This document shows positions 45,780 through 57,335 of a stretch of DNA of 64,000 bases, one piece after another. The position numbers and the translations under genes are program-made. The stretch is from positions 68,233,136-68,297,135 of the forward strand of contig CM055318.2 of NCBI GenBank assembly GCA_029255685.2, written 5' to 3'. This DNA is from Silene conica. Taxonomy: Eukaryota; Streptophyta; Magnoliopsida; Caryophyllales; Caryophyllaceae. Below the pieces are notes generated by a model. It made no database searches and was not told where the DNA came from. It saw only the letters and a program-made list of their open reading frames with translations. Each line of letters begins with the position of its first letter. The stretch's first letter is position 1.

Positions 45780-46553
45780 CCACGAACGAGCGTATTTCTA
45801 CTCGTTCGTGGTCTTCTAATGCTACCCGTCACTCGATCGAGTAATTTTGTGACTCGATCGAGCAGTTTTTAAAACTCCAGTCACTCGATCGAACACCTTT
45901 TTGCTTGATCGAGTACTTTGGAATCTGCGAACGAGCGTATTTCTACTCGTTCGTAGTCATCCTCGATAACCCGCCACTCGAACGAGACTTGTTGTACTCG
46001 ATCGAGTGACACTGTTCCTCGATCGACCTCGCTTTAATTCGATCGAACAGTTTTCAGGGTATTTTAATCTTTTTGAAAATTTTGGTTTTTCTGAAAGTTT
46101 TTCGGTTCGATCGAGTACTTATTTTACTCGATCGAGTAAAACCCAGTCTGTCAAGGTTACTCGATTGAGTACTCTAGTGACTCGATCGAGCAAACTCTGT
46201 TCTGGCAGATTTTTCGAAAATAAAATTTTATTTTATTTTCTCTTGGCCATGGTAATATACTATATACGGAAATAGTATATTGTTTTTGTGAAACGGTTCA
46301 CACTCGTAAGATACTTATTATTTTAAAACGGTTTAAAATAATGGATTATAAGTTTATTAAGATTTATGTGACTAAAACGGTATAATCACATAATTTTAAT
46401 CTCGTAAGGTGGTTTGGTAAAATTTATTAAACATAATAACGGTATTATGTCATGAATGAATTTTTTTTTAGTTGATGCATTTTATTTATCGTCTTGTGAA
46501 TGCCTTTGAATGTTTTTTTTTTATAACATATTTAATTTTGCAAACGGTTGTAA
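45780..46553 (+). repeat. Structured leader of the Copia element: hairpins and CTCGATCGAG palindromes
   Basis: Two hairpins share the loop CGTATTTCTA: 45780-45811 (stem CCACGAACGAG) and 45925-45956 (stem CTGCGAACGAG with one G-T pair). Between 45834 and 46195 the palindromic word TCGATCGA occurs at least ten times, often as ACTCGATCGAGT. Then six hairpins carry ACGG in the loop with unrelated stems: 46254-46281 (10 bp), 46287-46302 (TGTGAA), 46317-46342 (11 bp), 46364-46393 (TTATGTGA, 14-base loop), 46431-46450 (ACATAATA), 46538-46553 (TTGCAA, one G-T pair). The whole lies between primer site and gag. Confidence 0.8.
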
Positions 46554-49500
46554 CTTAGTGTGGTCTTAGAAGATTGTGTTACCGTAGTGATGGAACACGG
46601 TCTTGTTTATAATTTTGAGATCTTGTATCTCCGTTTTGGTTTTTGCCATGTAATTACTTCTGTATTTAAATTAGAATGGAAATAGGTTTACTTTTGTAAT
46701 TTAAATTAGTAATTTTGTGAAGACCAAAGACGAAGACCGGATGCTCACTCCCGCTGCAAAGACCAAGATGGAACACCAAGACAAGCTTCTAGGGTCCAAC
46801 GGTGGATTCCAAGTTGTTTTAATGTTTATTTTGGTAGGATAGGTCACACTAGGACTTTTATTTACGTTTTCTGCATTTCTTTTATGCTTTCATCGATGAT
46901 AGCTTGCATCATATTCCGCCTAAAACCAAACCACCTATAACATGCCTGAAAACTGACTCATGTAGAGGTTACGCGTTAGTTTTCGGAGACATACAGATGT
47001 CACGTGTAACTTGCAAAGCCATCACTTTATTTCATTCATTCACGTTTATGCTAGATTTTAGTTCACTTAAAATGAATAAATACAAGTTGATGGGGTCTTC
47101 CTCGTATAACCAAAAATTGATAAAAGTCTTTATAAATCAGACTCCCATGAATCCCTTCTTCGTCGGTAGGCATAATATGACCCCTTCTACGTCGGGTAAG
47201 TGGGAACAGATGATTTATTTTATCTCAACATTGTGGTCACTAGATACTATCTAGCGACTATGATGGACTAAAAGATGAGATTTACGAAAATCTATCAACC
47301 AAGAGTTCTAACGGTAGAACTAGCCAAACAGTTGGCTTATCAATTTACGGAAATTGAGTCTTGGGATCGTTTATATAATTCTTGAGGGAGATCAATTATA
47401 TAAATGCATGAGTCTACGAGTTTAAATTCAATTTAAAATAGACTTAAATCACAACGATGAGTTGCTTATATGGTTTTGTTTTATCCTCTTTTCAGTGTAG
47501 AACACGATCAAATTTAAAACTGCTAAAATAACAAATGGTTGATGAAGACCCAATGTCAAGTGTCAAGCTAAGCTAGCACGTGAATCCTGGCTTAAAGCCT
47601 TCATGGACTCCATGAATCAGTCTACTAGACTGAGGAATGATGGGTCAAACTTCTCTGACTGGGAGGCAGCATTACGGAATGCTGTCATTGCTGACGGAAA
47701 GCTCAAGTACGTATACTTGACTGAGCCTACTCCGGCACACCCAGGAACTGGAGCTAGAGCTAACGAAGTTCGCGCTCATAGCGACTTCGTCATGGAAGCG
47801 GGTGCGATAAAGAACGTACTGATCTATGCAATGGAATCCAATTTGAAAAGACGCTTCATCTCCCATGGTGCAAACAAGATTTTCACCACGCTCACTAACG
47901 AATTCTTGAAAGCTCCGAGAATCGTTTCTTATGAGCATACATATCGCTTCTTTGAAGCGAAACTCCAGAAGGACCAAGCTGTTAGCCCACCTATTCTCAA
48001 CATGATTGAGAATAACGAGAAACTGGAGGCCCTAAACTGCAAGATCAGTGAGAACATAATCGTTGATCGAATGCTTCATTCGCTTCATGATGGGTTCGCC
48101 CTCTTTAGGGTCAACTATTACATGAACGACATAAAGAAGACTCCTCATGAGCTCCACTCCCTTCTCGTACAGACCGCAAAGGATCTGAAATTAAGTGGGA
48201 GCGTGAAGCAGGATGTTCTCATGATCTCCAGTAAGGGTAAAGGTAAAGGGAAAGCTAAAGCTCAAGGCGACCTAACGGTAGGTAAGCCTCAGTTCAAGAA
48301 GTCGGGATTTGCTAAGAGTGGGCCCGGTGAGTCGAGCAACTCACAGGGCGAGACAAAGAGTAAGGATACTAGCATGAAATGCCACCATTGCCACAAGACT
48401 GGGCATTGTAGGCGCACATGCCCCGTGTATCGCGAGGACATTAAGGCAGGCCGCGTTACTCCTGTTGGTATGTCTTGTTCTTCTTTTATTCACATGATTG
48501 AGATTAACCATGCAAGTTATGGAACTTGGATACTAGATACTGGTTGTGGTTCTCATCTGTGTAATCATGTGCAGGGCCTCCGAAACCAAGAGCACCTCAT
48601 AAAGGGTGAGGTTGACCTGCGTGTCGGGAATGGAGCACGAGTTGCTGCAGTCTCGAGGGGAACATACGTGATCCAGCTTCCAAGTGGATTCGAGTTATCT
48701 TTGTATAACTGTTATTATGTTCCTAGTTTATTCAAAAACATTATTTCTGTTTCTGCACTTGACAAACTCGGTTTTTCATTTGTAATAGAGAATAATAGTT
48801 GTATCTTCTCATTACACAATATGATATATGGCAAGGCAGTTTCCATGAATGGAATTTATGTTTTAGATCAAACCACCGAAATATTACACGTGAATAACAA
48901 GAGGTTAAAGGTTGGTGACAAAGATCAAACTTACATATGGCACTGCCGTATGGGACATATAAATGAGAAACGCGTAAAATAACTCATACAGAATGGAGCT
49001 ATCTCGGCTTTTGATTTCGAATCATATGGCACGTGTGAATCATGTCTCATCGGTAAAATGACTCGTATTTCCTTCAAAGGTGTTGGAATGCGCGCTGCCG
49101 ACCTATTAGGACTCATACATACGGATGTATGTGGCCCTATGTCGATCAACGCACGAGAAGGCTATAGGTATTTCATCACTTTCACGGATGATTTGAGTAG
49201 ATATGGCTATGTCTACTTAATGAAACATAAAAGTGAATCCTTTGATAAGTTCAAAGAATACCAGAATCGGGTACAGAACCAACTGGGAAGAAAGATTAAA
49301 ACACTACGATCTGATCGTGGTGGCGAGTATCTTTCTAATGAGTTTGATCAACACCTTAAAGACTGTGGCATCGTTCTACAGTTGACTCCACCTGGAACAC
49401 CACAATTAAAGGGTGTGTCCGAACGGAGAAATCGAACTCTACTTGATATGGTTCGATCCATGATGAGTCACACCGTTGTGCCTGATTCATTGTGGGGTAT

Positions 49501-52034
49501 GCTCTTTTGTCGGCCGCTCTAATACTTAACCGAAGTCCGTCTAAAGCTGTTTACAAGACTCCATATGAGTTATGGAAGGGAACGGTCCCTAACTTGTCCT
49601 TTATTCGGGTTTGGGGCTGCGAGGCTTATGTCAAGTGGAGACACGAGGATAAGCTAGGCCCGCGATCGGTCAAGACATACTTTAAAGGCTATCCAAAAGG
49701 AACTTTTGGTTACCGAGCAACCATTGGAGGAAGCAGTTCCTTCAACCTCGGCTGCGGTAGATATTCCTGAAGAACCTAGGAGGTCGGGAAGAGTCTCTAT
49801 TCCTCCGGACAGATACATTGGTATGGTCGAGGAACATGACATAGATGACATCTTACTCCTAGAGGGTAATGAATCCACAACCTATAAAGGTGCCATGACT
49901 AGTTCTGACTCAAAGCTATGGCTAGAATCCATGCAATCCGAGATGGACTTCACGTATGAGAACAACGCGTGGGATCTTGTGGACCTACCTGCAAAGGTAC
50001 GCCCCCTTCAATGCAAATGGCTTTACAAGATAAAGCATGCCGTGGAAGGACAACAAGATATTCACAAGGCACGACTAGTTGCTAAAGGTTTCACCCAAGT
50101 GCCAGGTCTCCACTACGATGAGATCTTTGCACCCGTAGTCATGCTACATTCCATTCGGATTATCTTAGCGATTGCCGCATTCATGACTATGAAATCTGGC
50201 AGATGGACGTTAAAACCGCCTTCTTAAACGGTTATTTGGAGGAAGAGTTGTACATGGTACAACCCGAGGGTTTTATTGATCCGGAACATCCTAAGAAAGT
50301 TTGCAAGCTTAAGCGTTCCATTTATGGACTTAAGCAAGCATCACGGAGTTGGAATCATCGCTTCGACCAAGTGATAAAAGAGAATGGTTTTATTCGATCG
50401 GTCGAGGAACCATGTCTCTATATCAAGTCGAGTTGGAGCAAGATTGTCTTCCTAGTATTGTATGTCGATGACATACTCCTGATTGGGAATGACATACCTC
50501 TCCTATCTTCGGTTAAAGCATGGTTGAAAAACCATTTCCAGATGAAAGATCTGGGAGAGGCACAAAGAATTTTGGGCATCCGTATCTACAGGGATAGATC
50601 ACGACGGATGTTGTCTCTCAGTCAGGAGTCTTATATAGATAAGATTCTAGAGAGATTCAGCATGACGAACTCCAAGAAAGGGTTCCTTCCTATGGCTACT
50701 GGGCTTCACTTGAGCAAGTCTCAAGAAGCTAAGACATTGGAAGAGAAAGAGTGCATGAGTCGGATTCCTTACGCTTCGGCTATAGGATCGATCATGTATG
50801 CCATGATATGCACACGTCCAGACGTTGCATATGCATTGAGTATGACGAGTCGATTCCAAGCTCATCCAGGTGAACAACACTGGATGGCCGTGAAAAACAT
50901 TCTTAAGTACCTACGGAGGACTAAAGATTGGGGATTGACTTATGGAGGCGACACGACGCTTTGCGCCACTGGTTACGCAGATGCTAGCTTCCAAACGGAT
51001 CGAGACGACTCGAAATATCAGTCTGGATTCGTTTTTACTCTTAATGGCGCTGCTGTCAGCTAGAAAAGTTCTAAACAAAGTGATACAGCAGATTCTACAA
51101 CTGAGTCCGAGTACTATGCCGCTTCGGAAGCAGCTAAGGAAGCAATATGGATGCGTCAATTCTTACAAGGACTATCAGTAGTGCCTAGTTCGAATGACCC
51201 GATCACCGTTTATTGTGACAATAAAGGTGTCATCTTCCAAGCTAAGGAGCATAAGTCTAGCAACAAAGCTAGACATGTACAACGGAAAGCTCATCTAATC
51301 AGAGATTACGTGGAGCAAAAGGAGATATTTATTGATAAGATCGCTACGGATGACAACATAGTTGATCCTCTCACTAAAGCATTACCACGTGATAAGCATG
51401 AAGGGCACATTAATTCCATGGGAATTAAACGTGTTCCTGAGTTGTAGTACTCTTTTATGAATACATGTTATAATTCATTTTCTTGTGTACTCTATTACAA
51501 CCTCATTGTTATGATAATTTAATGTTTTGTTTTTCATGTGGAATTGTACGCCAATTTTGAACACCACAAAGTGAACTGATTAACATTACATCGTTTTTAG
51601 TCCTTGATTACCCACTTGAGCTGATAACTCGGGTAATCATCTTGTGACATTGGTTGATGGTGGGTTCAACGAGCCATAAGTCAAACAATTGACTGACCAA
51701 TCACAAAGGCGAGTTATACGGATATCTCGTAGGACACCCCGTGAGAACGTTATGAAGTCCTAAATGTTTTCTAACATTGGGTGTCAGGTCGTGGATAGGA
51801 CCTCCATAGTGTTCCTTAGAGTCGAGTCTTTTGACTTTTAACTGTCTCTTGAGATTAAGGAAGATTTTGGGATACTTTGGTTTCTTTCCCACGGTCTTCC
51901 GTAACAGGGGCCAAGAGGATTTTTTCTGGGTTATTTCATGCTGCGCTTATATCTGCATGACTCGAGTTGAGGGAAATATCCAAACCCTTATCAGGATTTT
52001 ATCATTTCTCAGGGCCACTCGAGGAGTGGGAGAT

Positions 52035-53041
52035 TGTTGGGGCTGGTGTCCTTGACGGTTAGTACAATGACTTATTAAATCTCTTAAAGGATCACAAGGG
52101 CATAATTTGGTATTATTATCAGTTGATCCACGTTTATCAATAACGGTTGGCTTGCTAGATAAGTTTGACGGTATTGTCATACGAATGGCGGTGATCAACT
52201 GGTCCCTATACGTCACACCTATAGGACACGTTTGAGAGATGTGAAGGTATGAAAATACGGTCACATTTATGCCGGATATGACTAAACGGTTAGTCAGAGG
52301 TATTGACTATTAAATCAGTCAATGAGATGTTGAGGTAATTATTATTTAATACGGATTAAATAATTTTAGCTAACACGGATTACATGATTAATTCGTAAAT
52401 TAAATATAAACAGTTATATTTAATTAAATATTGAATTCGTGTATTAATATAAGCAGTTATATTAATTTAGCTAATTATACAATATCGTAATTTTTATCGG
52501 ACCATTATTAATGTATCGACTGCATTAATATCTGATAACATGTGTGCGATTTATAATTAAAACCCCGGAAATTATATTTTAGCAAAACGGGTCGAATCAC
52601 GCATTGGAATCAGGTAAGAGTGGAAAGCCCACTCTCACCCTAGTCCATGTTCGGCCGGCCGAGTATTACAAAAGGAGAGGGTCTCTCCTTTTGTTAGGTT
52701 ACTCATTAAACTGACTAATAAACTCTCTAAAAGAAAACTAGGGTTTTTTGAGAACTTTTTTCCCAAAAACCTAGATCTCACATCTGTAAAACCTCACAAA
52801 ACTCTCCCCATATTACAAGGCAATTGAAGAGCATTTCTAGTACACGCGGCATCGTCTCAGACAAAGTCTTGGGTGCAAGCTGTATGAGGAATTTACTTTA
52901 ATTCGTGTTCTTAGGCCATTCGCGCAAAGGACCTGAGGTTGTATTTCTTATTCATGTTTTTATCTTATGACCATAATTCACATATGTAAATTTCGTTATA
53001 ATCCTGGAAATTTTAGGGTGAATAAATGTTAATTACCCACA
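52035..53041 (+). repeat. Right LTR of the Copia tandem
   Basis: It starts TGTTGGGGCTGG after the purine tract and ends CCCACA at 53041. It is followed by the same primer site and leader start as the left LTR, up to 53180, where the sequence runs straight into a Stowaway-like MITE. Confidence 0.85.
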
Positions 53042-53180
53042 AGTGGTATCAGAGCCAAGGCCACGAAAATTTTACAATTGTGTTTTTCATAAGATGTTTC
53101 AAAACTGAAAATTTTTGCATCTCATACGATGTCTCGGCCGTGTGCCAATTTCGTGAGAAATCGATCATGTTTTTCGATTC

Positions 53181-53424
53181 AACAGATTCTTTACGTTTAC
53201 TTTTTCACATTTGTCGAGGTGCATTTTAAACCATCAATAGCTTTCATTTTGCATTTATAAAAATTATAAAAATTTGATATTCTTAATCTATTCACAAAGA
53301 CGAATCAAACAAGATCACACATGACTATGTTTTCTCTTATAGATTGTCGAGAATATAATAGATTCTCTTGACGTATGAATAGTGTCAAAAAGTAAATGTA
53401 AAGAATCTGTTGTGACGGAGGGAG
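53181..53424. mobile_element. Stowaway-like MITE, left tip missing
   Basis: The right end reads GTGACGGAGGGAG followed by TA, which is the reverse of CTCCCTCCGT, the Stowaway (Tc1/mariner) end. The left part starts AACAGATTCTTTACGTTTAC, matching the reversed right end from its 13th base on. The outer left tip is absent at the junction with the Copia leader. Confidence 0.75.
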
Positions 53425-53426
53425 TA

Positions 53427-53819
53427 TGTCTTACTTGTGATTATTATAAATGCTTATAAAATCTCAAAATCCCTCTCATTTGCCCGTTTTAATTGTCCTC
53501 CCACTTCTAAATTTGTGTCACGTTACAAGTTTATATCGTGTTTAGCTCGTTACAAATAAGCATTTGTGTTGTAGTATAAAATACCATTTTTATGTTAATA
53601 ATTGACATTTACAAGTGTTGAAATAGCAATAAGTCTTGCTGAAGACGGTTACAATCTGTCTCTTCAAAAAGACGGGTCAAATATTGTCACTTTAACGCTA
53701 AATATAATCAGTATAATTTTCTAAGTTAACGGATTGTTTTTTATAATATCACATTTATCCTTAAAATGATGACATTTTGCACGTGTTTTTAATGAGATGG
53801 AATCGATCCGTCTTCCATG
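53427..53819. other. Short stretch without a gene
   Basis: AT-rich. A block near 53630-53810 (AAGTCTTGCTGAAGACGG and CCGTCTTCC) looks like another worn MITE of the GACGG type. Nothing coding. Confidence 0.35.
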
Positions 53820-55845
53820 AAAATTTGTGCTGTAATAGTCCGAAAATCAATTTAATTGTGAAATTTCCTCAATTTTTGCACATTCAACTATACATAAGAC
53901 CCTTAAAGAGTTGAGGATTGTTAAGAATAGGGGTTTCGGGAAATATTTGGGGATTCCAACAGAACTCCAAGGGTCAAAAAAGAATATTTTCAAAGGTCTT
54001 TTGGAGAATGTGAAGCGTAGAGTATCGTCGTGGAACGGGATTTTCTTATCGGTTGCGGGTAGATTAACTTTGATTAATTTCATCCTATCAACTATCTCAA
54101 AATATTTTCTATCGGTCTTTAAAATACCGGTAAGTGTGACACATAAGATAAACTCTTTATTGTCACGATTTTGGTGGGCTGGGTGTGGGTCAGGAAAATT
54201 TATCCACTGGGTAGTAAGAATTTCTTAAGTCTCCCTAAAAGTAAAGGAGGAGTAGTTGGAATTAGAAACATTGAAACCCTTAACAAGACCCTTCTAGCTA
54301 AGCAACTATGGAGACTTTTGTCGGGGGAGAAATCGCTTTTTGTGAAGGTATTTAGTAAGCTTTTAAAGATAAAATGACATAATAAATCTTGGTTTCAATT
54401 CAAAGAAAAAGGGACGATGTCTTGGGGGAGAAGGAGTACGATCTAGGGGTTTAGGGCTAATAAAGAGTATCTGGGGTGGAAACCGGGGCTTAACTCAAAT
54501 CTTAATGTTTGGACAACTAGGTGGGTTGATGGTGATAGACCGGAACCAAATGATTGGGTTCTTAGTCAGGAGTATGAGCATTTAAAAGGGTTGGTGATTA
54601 AGGATTTGGTGAATGATAAAGCGGAGTGGGATAGGGATAGATTGCAGTCTCTCTTTGATAAGGACTCGATAAGTGGTATTTTGAGGATTCCCTTGGATAA
54701 GTCTAGGGGGAAAGATAAATTTTTCTAGCCTCATACTTCTAGTGGGAAGTATACGGTGAAGAGTGGATATGGGCTATTACGTGAAGAACATCTGTCAACT
54801 AAATTCAATAGAACGGATATGAACAGGATTTCAGAGATGGGTAGGAAATTTTGTAAATCTAAATTATGGCAATTACCGGTTCCCTAGACCTGGAGGGTCT
54901 TGTTTTGGAAGATCATGACGAATTCGGTCCATGTTGAGTGGGAATTCAAAAGACGGAAATGTTCTCTGGGGAAGAGTGGATGTGTTGTTTTTGCCAGAAC
55001 AGGGGTACTGATGGTCTTGAATCTCTTGAGCATCTTTTTAGGGATTGCCCGGTAGTGGAAGGAATGTGGTGCGCATCAAGTTTGGGAATCAGATCACGAC
55101 AACATATGGGCATTAGTTTGGGGGATTGGATGGTGAATTGGTTCCATTATCTTGGGACTCTTCAGGAGCCTATTCCTAGAATTATACAATTTGGGGCCAT
55201 GATCTGGTATATTTGAACGGCAATGAATAGAATGTGTTTTAAGGAGGAGAAGGTAGTGGTTGATGTCTTTTTTAGGGGATATAATGCACAGGTGAGTACG
55301 GTTCTGATGGCCAAAAGGGATAAAGAGGAGTCAATTGCTAGTGCAAAGATTGGAAAGGGTGAGGAAGAGGAAGGTGGACAGGATGAGAAGAGGAGGATTA
55401 AGGAATCTATTCCAGTGGCTTTGGTGGAGGAAGTCAGATCTTGTCTCTACAGGAGAATTAAGGTGGATGCTAGTTGGAAGGATAGTCGTGAGGTAGTAAT
55501 AGGGTGGGTAATGTTGAATGAGGTGGAAAGGTGTACTACCAGGGAGGAATAAAGGTCTTTGCGGCCCCGCCTTTGAAAGCTAATATTAGGGATTAAGCAC
55601 GTGATTCAATGGGGACGGGAATGGGAATCTCAATGACGGCATGTGGAAGTTCTATCTGACTGTCTCAACGGATTTTTACAGATAGAGCGCAAGAACAGGT
55701 ACACTACCAGGTTGAAGACATTATAGAAGACTTATAGTCCTCGTTTGAGTTTTTTCATTGTCTTAGTATTAGTTATATACCTAGGTCCCTTAATAGGCTA
55801 GCGCATAATCATGCACACAGGGTCATGTGTATGTCTTTGTAGGTT
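53820..55845 (+). mobile_element. Second LINE fragment, same family as 39765
   Basis: Coding pieces: the end of the reverse transcriptase region (KYLGIPTELQGSKKNIF, RRVSSWNGIFLSVAGRLTLI, LSRFWWAG) from about 53880; GWKPGLNSNLNVWTTRWVDG near 54475; the zf-RVT piece CCFCQNRGTDGLESLEHLFR near 54975; and RNase H (IKVDASWKDS near 55457, HCLSISYIPRSLNRLAHNHA near 55760) ending in a stop near 55842. The frame is broken several times and the catalytic core of the reverse transcriptase is missing. The shared GWKPG, zinc and RNase H words put it in one family with the LINE at 39765. No target duplication or clear poly(A) was found, so the borders are soft. Confidence 0.85.
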
Positions 55846-56136
55846 TGAATCTTTTGAGTTCCAAAAATAAAACTATACCTAGTGACCGACACTCGAGTAG
55901 GTACCAAGCATGACCATAACCCAAATTGACATGATTCTATACAATTTCGTCCGAATGTTTATTATTGGGAACACACCATTTTTCATGAAGAACATGATCC
56001 GACCAAAATCTTGCAAACCCGAAATAACCCAGCTCGGACAAACTCAAGCCAAAGCCAGCCTGCCTGTCCAGTTGCTGTTAAGCCTAATTCAACCCAATAT
56101 AACACACTCTCTGTCACCTTAGCTCTCCATTAAGTA

Positions 56137-56812
56137 ACAGTCCGTTTTTTGTAAGACGGACATACCCGTCGCAAGCTTGCGACGGGCCAAATATCGGTTA
56201 AATGGGTCGAATACATACCACTTGTGGCTGATAGATGGAATGTACAGTACATAACGGTTAAAGAACAAAACATAGACAACATGTTAACAAACTTAAGCAT
56301 AATGTTAACAAACTTAAGCATAATGTTAACACAATCGAAGGGAAACATAATTACAAATGACAACTACAAATCAGTCTAACAACATGTGTAATATATATGT
56401 ACATAATACATAAGTATATCAACATCTAATTACACAGCATAAATTTTCGTATGTTAACTAACTAAACCATAATGTCAACACTACTGAGGGTAAACATAAT
56501 GACAAAAGGTAACAACAAAGCAGCATAACCATGTGTACGTAATATATAACATTATGTAACGTATACAACATAACAGTTAAATAATAGAACATATCTACTT
56601 AACAAAAAAAAAATATATGTCGGCAAAATAAAGAACATTGTAGTCATCATACATAATGCCTAAATATATCAACATTAAAACACAAACATCACACAATTGC
56701 GAGATCTTATTTGTTAGTAAATCTGACCCAGACCCATTTTGCTATAATATGGTGCGTATTTGGCCCGTCGTAAGCTTGTGACGGGTTGGTCCGTCGCAAA
56801 TAAGAATTTGTG
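56137..56812. mobile_element. Longer member of the GACGG MITE family, 8-bp duplication
   Basis: ATTAAGTA flanks both ends (56129-56136, 56813-56820). Near the ends are CCCGTCGCAAGCTTGCGACG (left) and GACGGGTTGGTCCGTCGCAA (right). The core is AT-rich, with a near-exact repeat of TAATGTTAACAAACTTAAGC at about 56282 and 56302. At 676 bp it is the longest copy in the window and may be closer to the family's parent. Confidence 0.8.
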
Positions 56813-56820
56813 ATTAAGTA

Positions 56821-57335
56821 TTAACTCGATAAAAATAATAAATAACCAACCGGAAATATTACCTCATTACCTAAATTAAGTATTAAACACAATTCTCTGC
56901 TTGATAGAGCACTCCACAATTTGGAGGCCAAAAGCAATCAATGTGTGAAATACAACATAAATAGAAACTCAACCACCAAAAGAAGAAGATTCACGAAATG
57001 TAGTACTCGTACGTAATTCAAGGCTGGAGATCCCCCTTGAGGCATCTCTACATCATTCATCGCCGATTATCGCCTACCAGTGACACATTCAAAGGCGAAA
57101 TCATATTGAGATGCCGGTGTTATCATAGGAGTGATCATGGAGAGATGAAACCCTTTGTTTCCTTCTTTGTCTCCGACTACCCGCTCCTCCTTCGTCCTCT
57201 ATGTTGGCTGCCCTTTTCTCTCCCGGGTCTCCCCTGCACTCCGCCTGTCTTCACAATAAACGCATTTCTTCCTTTAGATGTCACTCCTTGAACCATAGAC
57301 ATTAACTACTTGCAAATACATTGACCATGCTCAAA
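56821..57335. other. Region downstream of the J-domain gene
   Basis: Likely 3' untranslated part and flank of the minus-strand gene that ends at 57336. An alternative last exon could lie here if the GTAAGC at about 57361 is used as a donor. No separate gene is seen. Confidence 0.4.

Larger units (their letters stand above)
44400..53180 (+). mobile_element. Copia retrotransposon in a tandem LTR-internal-LTR-internal arrangement
   Basis: Parts: a purine tract (GTGGGAGAT) ending at 44523; LTR 44524-45504; primer site (TGGTATCAGAG) about 45507; a long leader to 47602; gag about 47603-48450 with a CCHC knuckle (CHHCHKTGHCRRTC); protease motif (LDTGCGSHL) about 48535; integrase about 49100-49500 (HTDVCGP, SDRGGEY); reverse transcriptase about 49950-50650 ([11 protein letters not shown]); RNase H about 50950-51440 (YADASFQTD); purine tract; LTR 52035-53041; then again primer site and leader to 53180. 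A purine tract before the left LTR and a primer site after the right LTR mean that more copies once lay on both sides. It is broken, with about four breaks in the coding part. The LTRs differ by roughly 4 percent over the first 300 bases read by eye, which suggests an age of order one to two million years at commonly used plant rates. Confidence 0.9.

Noticed and set aside
46904-47254. 116-codon ORF upstream of the Copia gag
   Set aside because: It lies in the retroelement leader, has no known motif, and overlaps nothing that supports expression.
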